A DNA stretch of 64,000 nt from Protopterus annectens (Eukaryota; Chordata; Ceratodontiformes; Protopteridae). The notes below the pieces were generated by a model, which saw only the letters and a list, made by a program, of their open reading frames with translations, ran no database searches and was not told the DNA's origin. A program made the translations under genes and the position numbers. Shown piece by piece: positions 11,082-22,190 of the stretch (position 1 is its first letter; every line of letters starts with the position of its first letter). The stretch covers positions 612,569,416 through 612,633,415 of the forward strand of contig NC_056748.1 of NCBI RefSeq assembly GCF_019279795.1, in the 5' to 3' direction.

Positions 11082-12888
11082 ATGTCAGAAAAAGTTAATA
11101 ATTGTATTACTTGTAGAAAGCAAATACCTCCTAAGGATTTCCATTTATACTGTATTCCTTGCCTAGGCCCTGATCACAACGTGACTGGCTGTCGGTTTTG
11201 TGCTAGATTTAACCAACACACTATTAAGCATCGGTATATTTTTGCATCAAAGTATTTTGGAAACCGATTTAACTACCCAGAAATGTCGTCGGATAGTAAT
11301 CCGACTACCGGAGTACAAAAAAAAAACGCAAAGAAAATGACAGAGAAAGGCCGTCGAGATCCAAAACCACCGACAAAGCTTCTATTAAGTCGGTCGCTGG
11401 TTCGCCGGTACTCGTGAGGCGCTTTCGCAGCCCCTGATACCCACTACCTTTGAGTCGCAGGCCTCTACCGACACCCATGTGAAGTCCGGCATGCTGCAAG
11501 TTACTCAAGGTATTGGACCGACGGATGTATCTCCCTTGGATGGGTCTGGAACCGCTGAGCAGGCACCGGCTTCTGAGGGTGTATTCAGACCTTAACATTT
11601 GTATATCACACTGACGAAAGCTGCAAAACCAAAGACTAAATCAACTTCTAAAACTAAAAAAAGACACAAGCCATGTGCACAGGCCTCTATGCCTAAAAAA
11701 CAGATTATCAAAATGGCTGAAGACCTTATTACCTTGATCAGGGGTACCCATCCCCCTCCTGATGAGGCCTAGACAAGACACTGATTATGAATCTTCAGAT
11801 CAGGTTTCTATTTCTTCAGATTCCTCTTCTGATCAGGAATTATGTATGCCTCCCTATGAGGATTCTGATGCTGAGGAGTCTATTCCATCTGCATCTCCTC
11901 CTGAGGATTATTAATTTGGAGAAACCTTGCATACTTTGAGGGAGCATTTTCACTGGGAGAGTCAAGACTTCTCAGAATCAAAAAAGAGGCTCAGGGATTT
12001 CCTAAATCCACCTCAGCACAGGCCTTTAGCCATTCCCCCTGTTTTAGACATTCTGGATGATGTGTTTTCGGAATCAAGTTTGACCCCTGACTCCTTACCT
12101 CCGGCTCCCAGTAAGCCTGACAGATATTACAGGGTCCCTGACTCGCATCAGTTTTTTATTTAGAAACCCTGCTGCTGATCCTGAAACTATTTCACAGGGT
12201 CCAAAGGGAGTTAAGGCCTCAACAGCAAAAAATCCTACACCCTCCGACAGAGATTCAAGGGCACTGGACAGATGGGGGGAAAAAGTTTTATACATCTGCA
12301 ACCTTGGCAATCAGGGCCTTAAACTGCCAATTTCATATGCTTAAGTACCAACAACATGTTATGGGATTGCTGAAATAGAAAATGATGATTTCAGAATGTG
12401 CAGAAAATAAAGAATTGCAGGAATTATTGCATGTAGCTGAACAAGTTGAAAAGCATACTTTGCAATGTGGTTTTGATTCATTGGAGGTCTCTTGCAGGGC
12501 CACAGTTAGTGGATCAGTGATTAGGAGGTATGCCTGGTTAAAGGAACAAAATTTGCCTGATCATGTTAAAGCTAAATTGCTAGATGCACCTTTACAGCAT
12601 GATTCTTTGTTAGGTATTAAGGCAGAAGAGGTTTTAAAGAAAATGGAAGACAAAGCTAAGTCTATGAAAACTGTTAGATGTCTTACAAGTGCAGCCACCA
12701 AGATTCAGTAGACACTGGCATACAAAAAATTGGTCCTTTCCTCTGTTAGACAGAGCTCAGAGGCAAATCTAGATGCCCTAAGGGTTCCAGATACCAGGCG
12801 CAAGATTCATACAGGTCAAAGCAATGGGGCGCTTCCACCTCCAAATCTGGAGGAGATAAAGCGCAAACCTACAGAAAGCAATCCCAAT
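11082..12888 (+). pseudogene. gag: DIRS gag (A4)
   Basis: MSEKVNN start at 11082, followed by the zinc module (first pair CITC, then CIPC, DH and CRFC; the GK that normally follows is RK here). Acidic region EDSDAEESIPS, blocks PQHRPLAIPPVLD and DRYYRVPDSH, and the LQCGFDSLE region follow. Lesions: frameshift in the A-run near 11312, TAA near 11593, a frameshift near 11765, TAA near 11911, frameshifts near 12158 and 12285. The usual TGA at the end is TGT, so the terminus near 12888 is approximate. Confidence 0.8.
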
Positions 12889-14751
12889 GTCTGCCTGCAC
12901 CAAGCACTTATCTTTTGGTAGCACCCATTGGGGGAAAATTAGCACTTCTTGTTCAAAATTGGCAGTTAATAACCCAGGACAAGTGGGTACTAAACATCGT
13001 ATCACAGGGATACAGATTCCATTTCCACACTCTGCCAATGGCAAATGGTTGGCCAGATCTGCCAAAAAATCAATGTGCAGAGGCACAGAAACAGGTTACA
13101 TCCCTCATGGATATGGGGGTCATTCAGACAGTACCAGAACAGGAAAAAGGACAAGGTTTTTATTCGACTGTTCTTGGTACCCGGAAAGGACAAGGCCTGG
13201 CGGCCAATACTGGATTTATCGATTTTGAACACATACCTGGACATTCCAAAATTTAAAATGCTGACTTTGCTGTAGCTTCTGCCCATGCTGGGCAAGAATG
13301 CTTGGCTGGTGACTTTAGACCTAAAAGAGGCATACCTGCATATCCCAATAAGAGAATCATGCAGACGATACCTCAGATTCAAGGCTGGCTTAATGCGTTA
13401 CCAGTTCTCTGCACTGTCCTTTGGCTTATCTACTGCGCCCAGGGTCTTTACAAAGTGCCTGGCACCAGTAATTGCATTTTTCAGACAAAAAAGTATACAA
13501 ATATATCCTTACTTGGACGACTGTCTCATTCAAGCAGAGAACAAGGACACTCTTCTTCGACATTTGGCATTTGTGAAAAGGTTTCTAACATGCATAGGGT
13601 ACAAAAATGAAAAGAAATCACAACTGGTACCCTCTCAAAAGATAACATTCCTGGGTGCAAGCTTGAATACAACTGCCCAGATGGCTTACCTCATGCCAGA
13701 CAAAGGCAACTGACTACTTACTTCAAACTGATGGCAACAAAAACCCAGTCTTCTGCAAGACAAATTCTGCAGGCTCTGGGCTTCATGGCATCCTGCATCC
13801 TACTGATTCCATATGCAAGACTGCATATGAGGAAGCTTCAATGGTACCTAAAAAGTTTATGGAGTCAACATTCTCGCAGTCTGGAAAGAATGATTCCTCT
13901 CATTCCCTGCCTGCAACAAGAGTTTCTATGGTGGGCAAAGGCATGTCACCGAAACATGGGAAGGCCATTCACTCTACCCCCTGCCAGCCAAACCATAACA
14001 ACAGACGCATCAGATTATGCCTGGGGGCCCACATGGCAGGAAGATGCATTCAGAGCATATGGTCACCAAAACAAATGCATCTACATATCAACCAGAAAGA
14101 GATGCTAGCTGTTCAAAATGCTTTAACAGCCTTCAAGGACTCGCTTCATCCAGGACAACTACTGATAAAGACTGACAACACCACAGTCATGTGGTATATA
14201 AACAAGCAAGGGGGCATACACTCATACCCCTATGCCATGGCACTGTAGGACACAGCTTTGACCTACCAAATACATCTTCAAGCTCAATTCCTGCCAGGAA
14301 AACAAAACACTCTGGCAGATGATTTAAGCAGAAACCTTATGGATCCTCACGACTGGAAACTAAATCCACAAGTCTTCAGCATGACAACAGAGAAATGGGG
14401 GAGCCCAGACATAGAACTATTTGCCTCTCCTCAGAATTATCAATTGAAAAAATTCTGCACAAGAACTTATCACAGACAAGCATGGAAAGTGGACACCCTA
14501 TCCTTCCGTTAGAAGTTTACGCCTTTCCGCCTCTGCCTCTTCTCCCCAAGGTCCTCCTAAAAGTCAGACAAGAGAAACCAAAGATGACACTTAATTGCCC
14601 TGGACTGGCCCCACCAATACTGATACCCAATCCTAAGGAATTTGTCTCAATACCCAGCTTGGACCTTGCCTCAAAGACCACAACTACTGCAAAACAGCAA
14701 AACAATCAGATCCTGCACAATCAACCACAGACCCTGAACCTGGCAGCATAG
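12889..14751 (+). pseudogene. pol: DIRS pol (A4)
   Basis: RT motifs WRPILDLS, LDLKEAYLHIPI, FGLSTAPRVFTK and IYPYLDDC (near 13510) are intact. RNase H has TTDASDYAW, INQKEMLAV and TDNTTVMW. The post-RNase H domain shows DIELFAS (DIDLFAS elsewhere) and YAFPPLPLLP. Damage: frameshift near 13163, stop TAG at 13273-13275, deletion near 13707, frameshift near 14020, stop TAG near 14247, stop TAG near 14510. Much of the protein can still be read in pieces. Confidence 0.8.
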
Positions 14752-15560
14752 CTGATCATGTAGTCATACAAACAAATTCTCTCAGTAAAGCTGTGATGGA
14801 TGTCATTTTGGAAGCCAGAAGGCCTAGTAGTAGAAAATCTTATGCTGACAAATGGAAGAGATTGTGTGTTTGGAATCGAGCACAAGGAACTGATACAGCA
14901 GAACCAGATATTCCTCAGATATTGCAATACTTAACTGAGATTCTTGACAAAGGCCTGTCTTTCTCATCAATTAAAATCCATGCCTCTGCCGTTTCGGCTC
15001 ATTACAATACAGAGCCACCAATCTTTTCTCATCCTTTACTAAAGCAGTATCTTGGAGGAGCCAAAAATGTAAGGCCTCTTAGAAGATCACCATTGCCTGC
15101 ATGGGACCTCAATTATGTGTTGGAAAAGCTCACCCTGCCTCCATTTGAACCAGCTGCTACTGCTGATATAAAGTTCTTATCATGGAAAACAGCTCTGCTA
15201 CTAGCAATTACTTCAGCAAAAAGAGTTTCAGAGCTACAGGCCGTCATGGCTGTAGAGCTTTTTAACATATTTTACCCAGACAGGGTGTCTCTGAGGACAA
15301 ATCCTACTTTTATGCCTAAGGTGGTTTCCAGTGTGTCTCTTAACCAAACAATTCATCTGCCAACCTTTTATCCAAATCTGCAGAGCATGGGGGAGAGAAT
15401 TCTGCATTCCTTGGACGTACACAGACAGCTAAGATTCTACTTGAGCAGGACTAAAGCTCTAAGAAAAAACTGAGCAATTACTAGTGTCATATGCTGCAGG
15501 ATCAGAAGGAAAGGCTATTTCAAAGCAGACAATTTCAAAGTGGATAAGCCACTGAATCCG
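14752..15560 (+). pseudogene. DIRS tyrosine recombinase, N-terminal part (A4)
   Basis: Open from about 14793 to 15473 with VILEARRPSSRKSY, GLSFSSIKIHASAVSAHY, PPFEPAATADIKFLSWKT, ITSAKRVSEL (Lys replaces the first Arg of the usual ARRVSEL) and DRVSLRTNPTFMPKVV. A frameshift after LRKN (15473) and a TGA near 15553 precede the A5 insertion at 15560/15561, which falls in the codons for CIRF. The gene continues at 21027. Confidence 0.85.
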
Positions 15561-15731
15561 ATGTTCTTCATCTCACATTGCTGCAGTCCTTACATATGGG
15601 TAGTCCGCTGTCCTCGGTCGGCCCGAATAACAAAGTATTAGGCTGACGTCGGTCAAGGCGCTTAAAACTGACATCAGGACGTCAGGGTACAAAAGCGCAT
15701 GACCGACGTCATTTCCCCAGTCTTTTTTGCC
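15561..15731 (+). promoter_or_regulatory. A5 left ITR with promoter
   Basis: The arm at about 15574-15731 pairs with 20825-20983 in inverted orientation. It has GACGTC at 15678-15683 and a variant TATA box TACAAAA at 15688-15694. An extra GACGTC downstream (near 15708) is part of the palindrome-rich leader. The arm differs noticeably from the other A copies, marking a separate subfamily. Confidence 0.65.
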
Positions 15732-15872
15732 GCATGGTCCGATGCAGAAGCAGCGTTGCAAGTGCCGTTCGGCGTTCTGAAATTTTTCGAATTCGGAGTT
15801 TCAGACCGAATCCAAGTTGGCTAAGTACCCCGTTGGGGATTATTTTGTTTTTCTTGCCTCAGTGTTTTACGG

Positions 15873-17599
15873 ATGTCAGAAAAAGTGAATAACTGTATTT
15901 CTTGTGGGAAACAGATACCGCATAGGGATTATCATTCTTTGTGTATTCCTTGTTTGGGGCCTGAGCACGACGTTGTTGGGTGTCGCTTTTGTGCTAGGTT
16001 CAATAAACGGACTATTAAGCGAAGGTTGGATTGTGCTAGGCTGGTCTTTGGGAAGCGGTGCAATTATAATATGCCGGATTCTCCGCGCTTCTCTTGAAGA
16101 AGCGCAAAGACAAAACAGTTAAACCCAGGCAAGATGAGTCGTCCGTTCCGGACGCCGGTTCTTTAGAGGCTTCAGTGGAACCGGTGGTTCCGACGGAGAC
16201 TTCTCTGGAGTCTCAGGGGGAGACTTTGATTTTGCAGGAGGTGGTCTCTCAGGAGGCAGGTCAGGCTGAAGGGGCTTCCCAAGTTACTGTACTCCCCTCC
16301 CTTCCTAGGGTGGTTAGGCCTTCTCCTTCTGTTTCCAAGGCTTCTCCCAGAGGCAGGCCAGTTTCAGCTTCTGTTGGTGTCACTAGTAGTTCAGCAGGGT
16401 CTGTGCCTAAGAAGCACATGCTTAAAATGGCAGAAGATTTAATTACTGTGATTAGAGGTTCTTTGCCCCCTCCTGATAAAAGGCCTAGGGTGGAGCCAGA
16501 GTTGGGAAGTTTTGAGCAGGCTTCGGATATTTCAGAGTCTTCAGCTGAAGACTTGCAGGAGTATTCTCCTTATTCTGATTCTGATGCAGATGATTCCACT
16601 CCTGCTTCTCCTCCAGAGGATTTTTCTTTTTCAGAGACACTTCATTCTATGAGGGAACATTTTAAGTGGGAAGGTCAGGACTTCTCTGATTCTAGGAAAA
16701 GGCTTAGGGAGTTTTTGCTGTTACCCCAGCATAGACCCTTGGCTATACCCCCTGTTCTGGATGTTGTGGAAGATGTGCTTGCAGAGGCTTCACTTAATCC
16801 TGATTCTCTGCCTCCTGCTCCTGTTAAACCGGATAGGTATTACAGGGTGCCTGAGGCTCATAAATATCTTTATAAGAGTCCTAGGGCGGACCCAGAAACT
16901 ATTAGTCAGGGACCTAAGGGTGTCAAGGCCTCTGTTGTAAAAAATCCGGTTCCTCTAGATAAAGAAGCCAGAGCTTTGGATAGATGGGGAAAGAAAGTCT
17001 ATACATCTTCTACCTTAGCTATGATGGCTTTGAATTGCCAGTTTCATATGTTGAAATATCAAAACTTTCTTCTTTCTCAATTGAAGTCTAAGGTGGATGC
17101 TCTGGCGGAAGGCATTGAGTGTAAAGAGTTGCAAGATTTGGTGCATGTCTCTGAACAAGTGGGTAAGCATTCATTACAGTGTGGTTTTGATGCTGTGCAG
17201 GCCTCGTCTAGGGTGGCTGCCACTGGCTCAGTTCTTCGCAGGCATGCCTGGTTAAAGGATCAGAATTTATCTGACCATGTTAAGACAAGGATTTTGGATG
17301 CTCCTTTGCAGTCTGATGTGTTGTTTGGTTCACCTGTGGAATCAGTCTTGAAGAAAATGGAAGACAAGGCTAAGTCTATGCAGGCTGTTAAGGATTTTTT
17401 GCAAGTTCAGCCTCCGAAGTTTAGTAGGAATTGGCCTGCTAAGGGGTGGACGTATCCTTCTTATGATTCTCAGTCTAGGGGTAGATCTAGACGTGGTAGA
17501 GGTAGAGCTCAGAGTTCTTTCAGGCCTAGAACAGGGAGTTCACCTGCACAATCTTCGGGTGAGGGCAGGGGCCAGTCCTTTCGTAAACAGGCCCAATGA
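15873..17599 (+). pseudogene. gag: DIRS gag, nearly intact (A5)
   Basis: Start MSEKVNNCISCGKQ at 15873. Zinc module: CX2C-X12-CX2C-X4-H-X4-CX2C within the first 40 residues, then a basic stretch. One frameshift near 16085 separates the first 74 residues from a 501-codon open frame (16094-17599). That frame holds LAED-type MAEDLITVIRGS, a Ser/Asp/Glu-rich acidic segment, SPPEDFSFSETLHSMREHF, PQHRPLAIPPVLD, DRYYRVPEAH, DRWGKKVYTSSTLA, and a C-terminal Arg/Gly-rich tail. Total about 575 codons. The stop TGA at 17597-17599 lies in an ATGA overlap, and pol continues in the +1 frame. Confidence 0.88.
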
Positions 17600-19504
17600 C
17601 CTACTTTTTCAGCTGCCAGATCCTTCTTGCCTGGCAGCACCTTTGGGAGGAAGGTTAGCACTCTTCAAGGAAAATTGGATGTTGATTACCCAAGACAAAT
17701 GGGTATTGGATATCATACACCAGGGTTACAAGTTTTATTTCCATACCTTGCCTCCTTTCAAAGGCATGCCGGACGTTCCTCCTCAGCAAAGACTAGAGGC
17801 TCGCAAGCAAATTTCTTTACTACTTCAAATAGGGGCCATACAATCGGTTCCTCTGCCAGAAGTGGGCCTAGGATTTTATTCTCGCCTGTTTCTAGTACCA
17901 AAGAAAGGAAACACGTGGAGACCAATTTTGGATTTATCCATCCTCAACACATATCTGGACATTCCCAAGTTCAAAATGTTAACGTTACAACAGCTTTTAC
18001 CTATGCTGGGCAAAGATCACTGGATGGTGACTCTGGATCTCAAAGAGGCTTACCTTCATGTTCCTATCAGGCCCAGTTGCAGGAAGTATCTGCGTTTTTG
18101 GGCTGGGACTTCACATTATCAGTTCTCTGCATTGCCCTTTGGCTTATCTACTGCGCCCAGAGTGTTCACGAAGGTTCTGGCTCCAGTGGTAGCTTTCTTC
18201 AGGCTAAGAGGAATACAGATCTATCCTTATTTGGACGATTGCCTGATACTGGCCCAAGAAAAGGACGAACTTCTTCATCATTTACAGTATGTGATGGCAG
18301 TGTTAAGATGCCTGGGGTATTCTGTGAGCGAAATAAAGTCCAGTCTAGTACCCTCTCAGGACATGTGCTTTCTGGGTGTGAGACTGAATACAGCATCCCA
18401 GATGGCCTTTTGACCCCGGACAAACAAAAGAATCTTTCTCTTTACTTCCACCAGTTGTCTCATCAGTCCAGGCTGACTGCAAGGACAGTCCTTCAAGCCT
18501 TGGGGTTCATGGCATCTTGTATTCTGGTACTTCCCAATGCCAAACTGCATATGAGGAAGCTACAATGGTATCTCAAGAATGTATGGACACAGCACTGCCA
18601 AGATTTGGACACTGTCATTCAAATAATACCTTGCATTCAAAAGGAATTTTTGTGGTGGGCTCAGGAATGTCACCTAAACAAGGGACTCTCTGTGACCCGG
18701 CCAGAGGCGAGTCAGATTTTAACGACAGATGCCTCAGACAAAGCTTGGGGAGCTCATCTAAATGGAAAATGGATACAAGACACGTGGCCTGCCAGACTTC
18801 AACATCTACATATCAACTTGAAGGAGATGTTAGCAGTCCAATTTGCATTGATAGCTTTCAAGGATTTACTTCTTCCAGGGCAGGTGTTGATTCAAACAGA
18901 CAACACAACTGTCATGTGGTACATCAGCAAGCAAGGGGGAACGCATTCTTATCCTCTATGCAGACAAGCAATGATTTTGTGGGAGACTGCTCTCATTTAC
19001 AGCTAAATCTTCAGGCAAGGTTTCTGCCAGGAGCACAGAACTCCTTAGCAGATGTGTTGAGCAGACAAATTATGGATCCCCACGAGTGGAAATTGGATCC
19101 TCATGTATTCCAGAGGTTGACAGTGTTATGGGGAACTCCAGACATAGATCTGTTCGCTTCTCCACTAAATTACCAGCTGCCAAAGTTTTGCACAAAAGGT
19201 TTCATCCCTCAGCCTGGAAAGTGGATGCTCTCTCATTCAATTGGAGCAATCTTCACGTGTATGCCTTTCCACCTCTGCCTCTCCTCCCAAAGGTACTGCT
19301 GAAGGTCAGACAGGACAAGCCAAACATGATTTTAATAGCTCCAGATTGGCCTCGACAGCACTGGTACCCATTACTGAGAAGTCTGGTACAGGAGCCTCCA
19401 TGGCCTTTGCCTTGATTCCTCACCTGCTGTCTCAGGAGAACGGTCATTTACTCAATGTCAAACTTCATTCTCTACATCTGACAGCCTGGCATATTCTGGT
19501 TTAA
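17600..19504 (+). pseudogene. pol: DIRS pol (A5)
   Basis: The pol frame is open across the gag end (from 17463) with no conserved Met, then runs to 18413: APLGGRLALF, WRPILDLS, LDLKEAYLHVPI, GLSTAPRVFTK, IYPYLDDC (catalytic Asp pair intact). A one-base loss near 18408 moves the frame. RNase H follows with TTDASDKAWGAH, KEMLAV and QTDNTTVMWY to a stop at 19004-19006. Another shift leads into LADVLSR, DIDLFAS and, after a shift near 19215, LIAPDWPRQHWYP, then a shift near 19415 and the end at 19504. Few lesions make this a good reference for the family. Confidence 0.85.
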
Positions 19505-20541
19505 ACCCTGGAGGGTCTCAGCTTCCACAACAAGTTTTGAATGTTATTTTGGAGGCCAGAAGGCCTAGTACAAGGAAAGTTTACGCAGATAAATGGAGGA
19601 GATTTTTGTTTTGGAGTACAGCAAAGGACTTTGATGTTTCTAAACCTAATTTAAGTGTGGCTTCAATACCTTACTGAGTTATTGGACAAAGGTTTGTCCT
19701 TCTCCTCTATAAAGGTTCATGCTGCAGCAATCTCTGCTCACTATGACTGTGACCCACCATTATTTTCTCAGCCTTTGTTTAAGCAATTCCTTAGAGGGGC
19801 AAAGAATATAAGACCCCACGTAGAGCTCCTACTCCTGCTTGGGATCTCAATTTTGTGTTGGAGAAACTCACTCTACAACCTTTTGAGCCTGCAGCATCGG
19901 CAGAGTTGAAATATTTATCTTGGAAGACTGCTTTTTTGTTGGCCATTACCTCTGCGAGAAGGGTTTCTGAATTACAGGCCCTTATGGCAGTTGAGCCTTT
20001 CTTAATTTTCCACAAGGATAGGGTGTCTTTGCGTACTAACCCTTCTTTTATGCCTAAAGTGGTTTCTAGTGTGGCTTTAAACCAAACTATTCATTTGCCT
20101 ACTTTTTATGCAAACCCCCAAAATAAAGGGGAAAAGATTTTGCACACTTTGGATATTCACAGACAGTTACGATATTATTTGAGCAGAACTAAAGGGTTCA
20201 GGCAGTCTCAGCAGTTGTTTGTTTCTTTTGCTTTGGGTTCTCAGGGCAAACCTGTTTCAAAACAAACTATTTCTAAGTGGATTGGTTTTTGTATTGCTTT
20301 CTGTTATTCCCATCATGGTAAGGAGATTCCAGCTGGGATTAGGCCTCATTCCACTAGGGCTACTGCCACTTCTACAGCTTTTTTAAGGGGGGTGGCTACT
20401 AAAGATATTTTGGAAGCAGCTACTTGGAGTTCGGTGCATACTTTCTCTAAGCGTTACCACCTTCCACTTTACTCTAAATCTAGGGCTGGATTTGCAACTG
20501 CAATTTTACAAGGCATGTTGGCAGCTCCTAATGCTTTATAG
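19505..20541 (+). pseudogene. DIRS tyrosine recombinase (A5)
   Basis: N-terminal VILEARRPSTRKVY at about 19547. A frameshift near 19660 and one near 19825 follow. The last 228 codons (19855-20541) are uninterrupted and hold the whole catalytic half: ITSARRVSEL, SKQTISKWIG, RPHSTRATATS, ATWSSVHTFSKRYHL. R, H-x-x-R and the C-terminal Tyr are all present. The start is unclear because the usual overlapping ATG is lost. Confidence 0.85.
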
Positions 20542-21026
20542 TTTTGCCATCCTCCCTTACCTCTGCTTTGGGATTCTACCCATATGTAAGGACTGCAGCA
20601 ATGTGAGATGAAGAACATAGTACAGTTTTGTACCTACCATAAATGTAGATGTTCGAAGATCCACATTGCTGCAGTCCAATACCTCCCTCCTTCCCCTCTG
20701 TTGTTGAAGGTGGTGGTGTGGTTTGTGTTGTACATATTGTAAATATGGTTAGTGCACGGGTGGTTGGTTGGGTTTTGCTGGTTTTTGGCTTTGGCCTGTC
20801 TTGTTAGGGCCTTCTGACATCTGGGGCAAGAAAAGACTGAGGAAATGACGTCGGTCATGCGCTTTTGTACCCTGACGTCCTGATGTCAGTTTTAAGCGCC
20901 TTGACAGACGTCAGCCTAATACTTTTGTATTCGGGCCGACCGAGGACAGCGGACTACCCATATGTAAGGACTGCAGCAATGTGGATCTTCGAACATCTAC
21001 ATTTATGGTAGGTAAAAAACTGTACT
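20542..21026. repeat. A5 3' noncoding region, ICR and right ITR
   Basis: ICR 20578-20677: the first 41 bases complement the A5 left end, and the rest, from AGTACAG at 20619, complements its right end. A GT-rich spacer follows. The right ITR arm is 20825-20983, and the unique tail ends at 21026. No gene is seen. Confidence 0.85.
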
Positions 21027-21345
21027 TTTCTGCTACCTACACCATGGTAAACATGTGCCCAAGGGCATTAGGTCTCATTCCACCAGAGCTGCTGCTACTT
21101 CAGCAGCCTTTCTCAGAGGAGTACCAACCAAAGACATTCTAGAGGCTGCTACTTGGAGTTCTGTTCACACCTTTACAAAGCATTATCATTTGCCTCTCTA
21201 CTCTAAGTCCAGGGCAGGCTTTGCCACTGCAGTGCTGCAGGGCCTTATAGCCACACCTAATGCTGTTTGGCTCCAGCCTCCCAACCATAGCTTTGGGATT
21301 CTACCCAAATGTAATGACTGCAACAGTGAAACACGAAGAACATAG
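21027..21345 (+). pseudogene. DIRS tyrosine recombinase, C-terminal part (A4)
   Basis: It resumes at FCYLHHGK and contains RSHSTRAAATS, ILEAATWSSVHTFTKHYHL and SRAGFATAVLQG. The normal TAG after NAV is mutated to TGG, so the open frame runs into the ICR until 21345. The catalytic H-x-x-R and Tyr are intact in this half. Confidence 0.85.
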
Positions 21346-21402
21346 TACAGTTGTGTACACTTATCATAAATGTAGATGTTAGAGTGTATTCACTGTTGCA
21401 GT
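21303..21402. repeat. ICR of A4
   Basis: ACCCAAATGTAATGACTGC through ACATAGTAC to TTCACTGTTGCAGTC. Its first part is an exact complement of the A4 left end at 10761-10802, which assigns 10761 and 21843 to the same element. Confidence 0.88.
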
Positions 21403-21522
21403 CCAGGTTACCCTCCCGCCATCCCCCTGTCATTCTAGATTTTATCTTTCCTTCTCCATTTTCTACAACCTATGTGGTGTATTTGCTTGTAGGTGAAGGT
21501 AAAGTTTATATTGATGCATGTA

Positions 21523-21523
<1 letters not shown>

Positions 21524-21591
<68 letters not shown>
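21524..21591. repeat. (TG)n(TA)n microsatellite
   Basis: A short TG run passes into about 28 TA units in the A4 3' noncoding spacer, at the same relative place as the repeat at 5567 in A2. Confidence 0.92.
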
Positions 21592-21595
<4 letters not shown>

Positions 21596-21628
21596 TTTGC
21601 TACCTTTTTGGGGGCACCTGACATCGGG

Positions 21629-21843
21629 GGCAAGAAAAAACTAAAGAAAATGGCATCGGCTGCATGTTTTATACCCCTGACGACCTGACGTCATGGAAGA
21701 GAAGACCGCAATCGACGCAAGACCCAAGACTTTGGAATTCAGGCCGACTGAGGGCAACCTGCCAACAGATTACCCAAATGTAATGACTGCAACAGTGAAT
21801 ACACTCAACATCTACATTTATGGTAAGTGTACACAACTGTACT
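21629..21843 (-). promoter_or_regulatory. A4 right ITR with reversed promoter
   Basis: The arm at about 21629-21799 carries the inverted TATAAAA and GACGTCA signals of the left ITR, so a promoter also faces inward on the minus strand. The 44-bp tail to 21843 is unique to the right end. Confidence 0.65.
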
Positions 21844-21963
21844 TTTTGTTTTCATTGTTCTGTCTTGGAGCTTTTCTCCCTGGGCCTCTACTGAAAATGG
21901 ACATATATCCAGTTAGACTAGCCCGGTCAACAAATGTAAAATAAAATAAAAAATAAAATAAAA
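21844..21963 (+). mobile_element. L2/CR1-type LINE, segment 2: 3' UTR end
   Basis: Continues the UTR cut at 10760. It ends with GGGCCTCTACTGAAAATGG, then GACTAGCCCGGTCAACAAATG and an A-rich AAATAAAA-type tandem tail, the usual 3' finish of such LINEs. A3 right-end sequence follows directly. Confidence 0.8.
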
Positions 21964-22190
21964 TTAGGGGTCACCTGACATCTGGGACGAGAAAAACTGA
22001 TTTAATGGCTTCGGCTGCATGTTTTATACCCCTGATGTCATGGAAGAAGGGACAGCAACCGACACAGGACCCAAGACTTTGTTAATCAGGCCGACTGAGG
22101 GTTACTGCAAGCAGATAACCCAAATGTAATGACTGCAACAGTGATTACACTCTAACATCTACATTTATGGTAAGTGTACACAACTGTACT
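21964..22190 (+). mobile_element. DIRS family A copy A3, segment 2: right ITR
   Basis: Starts GGGGTCACCTGACATCTGGG after the LINE tail, carries the reversed promoter (TTTTATACCCC with TGATGTCA) and ends CTGTACT at 22190. The flanking base is G rather than the expected T, so this junction is less clear than others. B2 RT sequence follows. Confidence 0.8.

Larger units (their letters stand above)
10761..15560 (+). mobile_element. DIRS family A copy A4, segment 1 (segment 2 at 21027-21843)
   Basis: The left terminus ATGTTCTTCG at 10761 is confirmed by its complement in this copy's ICR near 21340. The segment carries left ITR, gag, pol and most of YR, and is cut at 15560 by A5. The two A4 segments sum to about 5617 bp, the size of uninterrupted copies. 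The host is the LINE 3' UTR. Confidence 0.85.
15561..21026 (+). mobile_element. DIRS family A copy A5, complete length (5466 bp)
   Basis: A full-length insertion. The left terminus is ATGTTCTTCA and the right terminus CTGTACT. Flanks are ATCCG on the left and TTTCTGC on the right. Joining them restores the A4 YR frame around IRFCY without duplication, so the entry point is G^TTT. All parts are present: ITRs, gag, pol, YR, ICR. It is among the less damaged copies, with four to six frameshifts visible. Confidence 0.9.
21027..21843 (+). mobile_element. DIRS family A copy A4, segment 2
   Basis: The end of the A4 YR gene, its ICR, a microsatellite-bearing spacer and the right ITR. The terminus CTGTACT ends at 21843. 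The next bases TTTTGTTTTC resume the LINE 3' UTR left at 10760 (ending G), giving the G^TT entry site. Confidence 0.85.

Noticed and set aside
14793-15473. Cellular phage-type integrase or recombinase gene
   Set aside because: It is the YR of DIRS copy A4, directly following pol and repeated in every copy.
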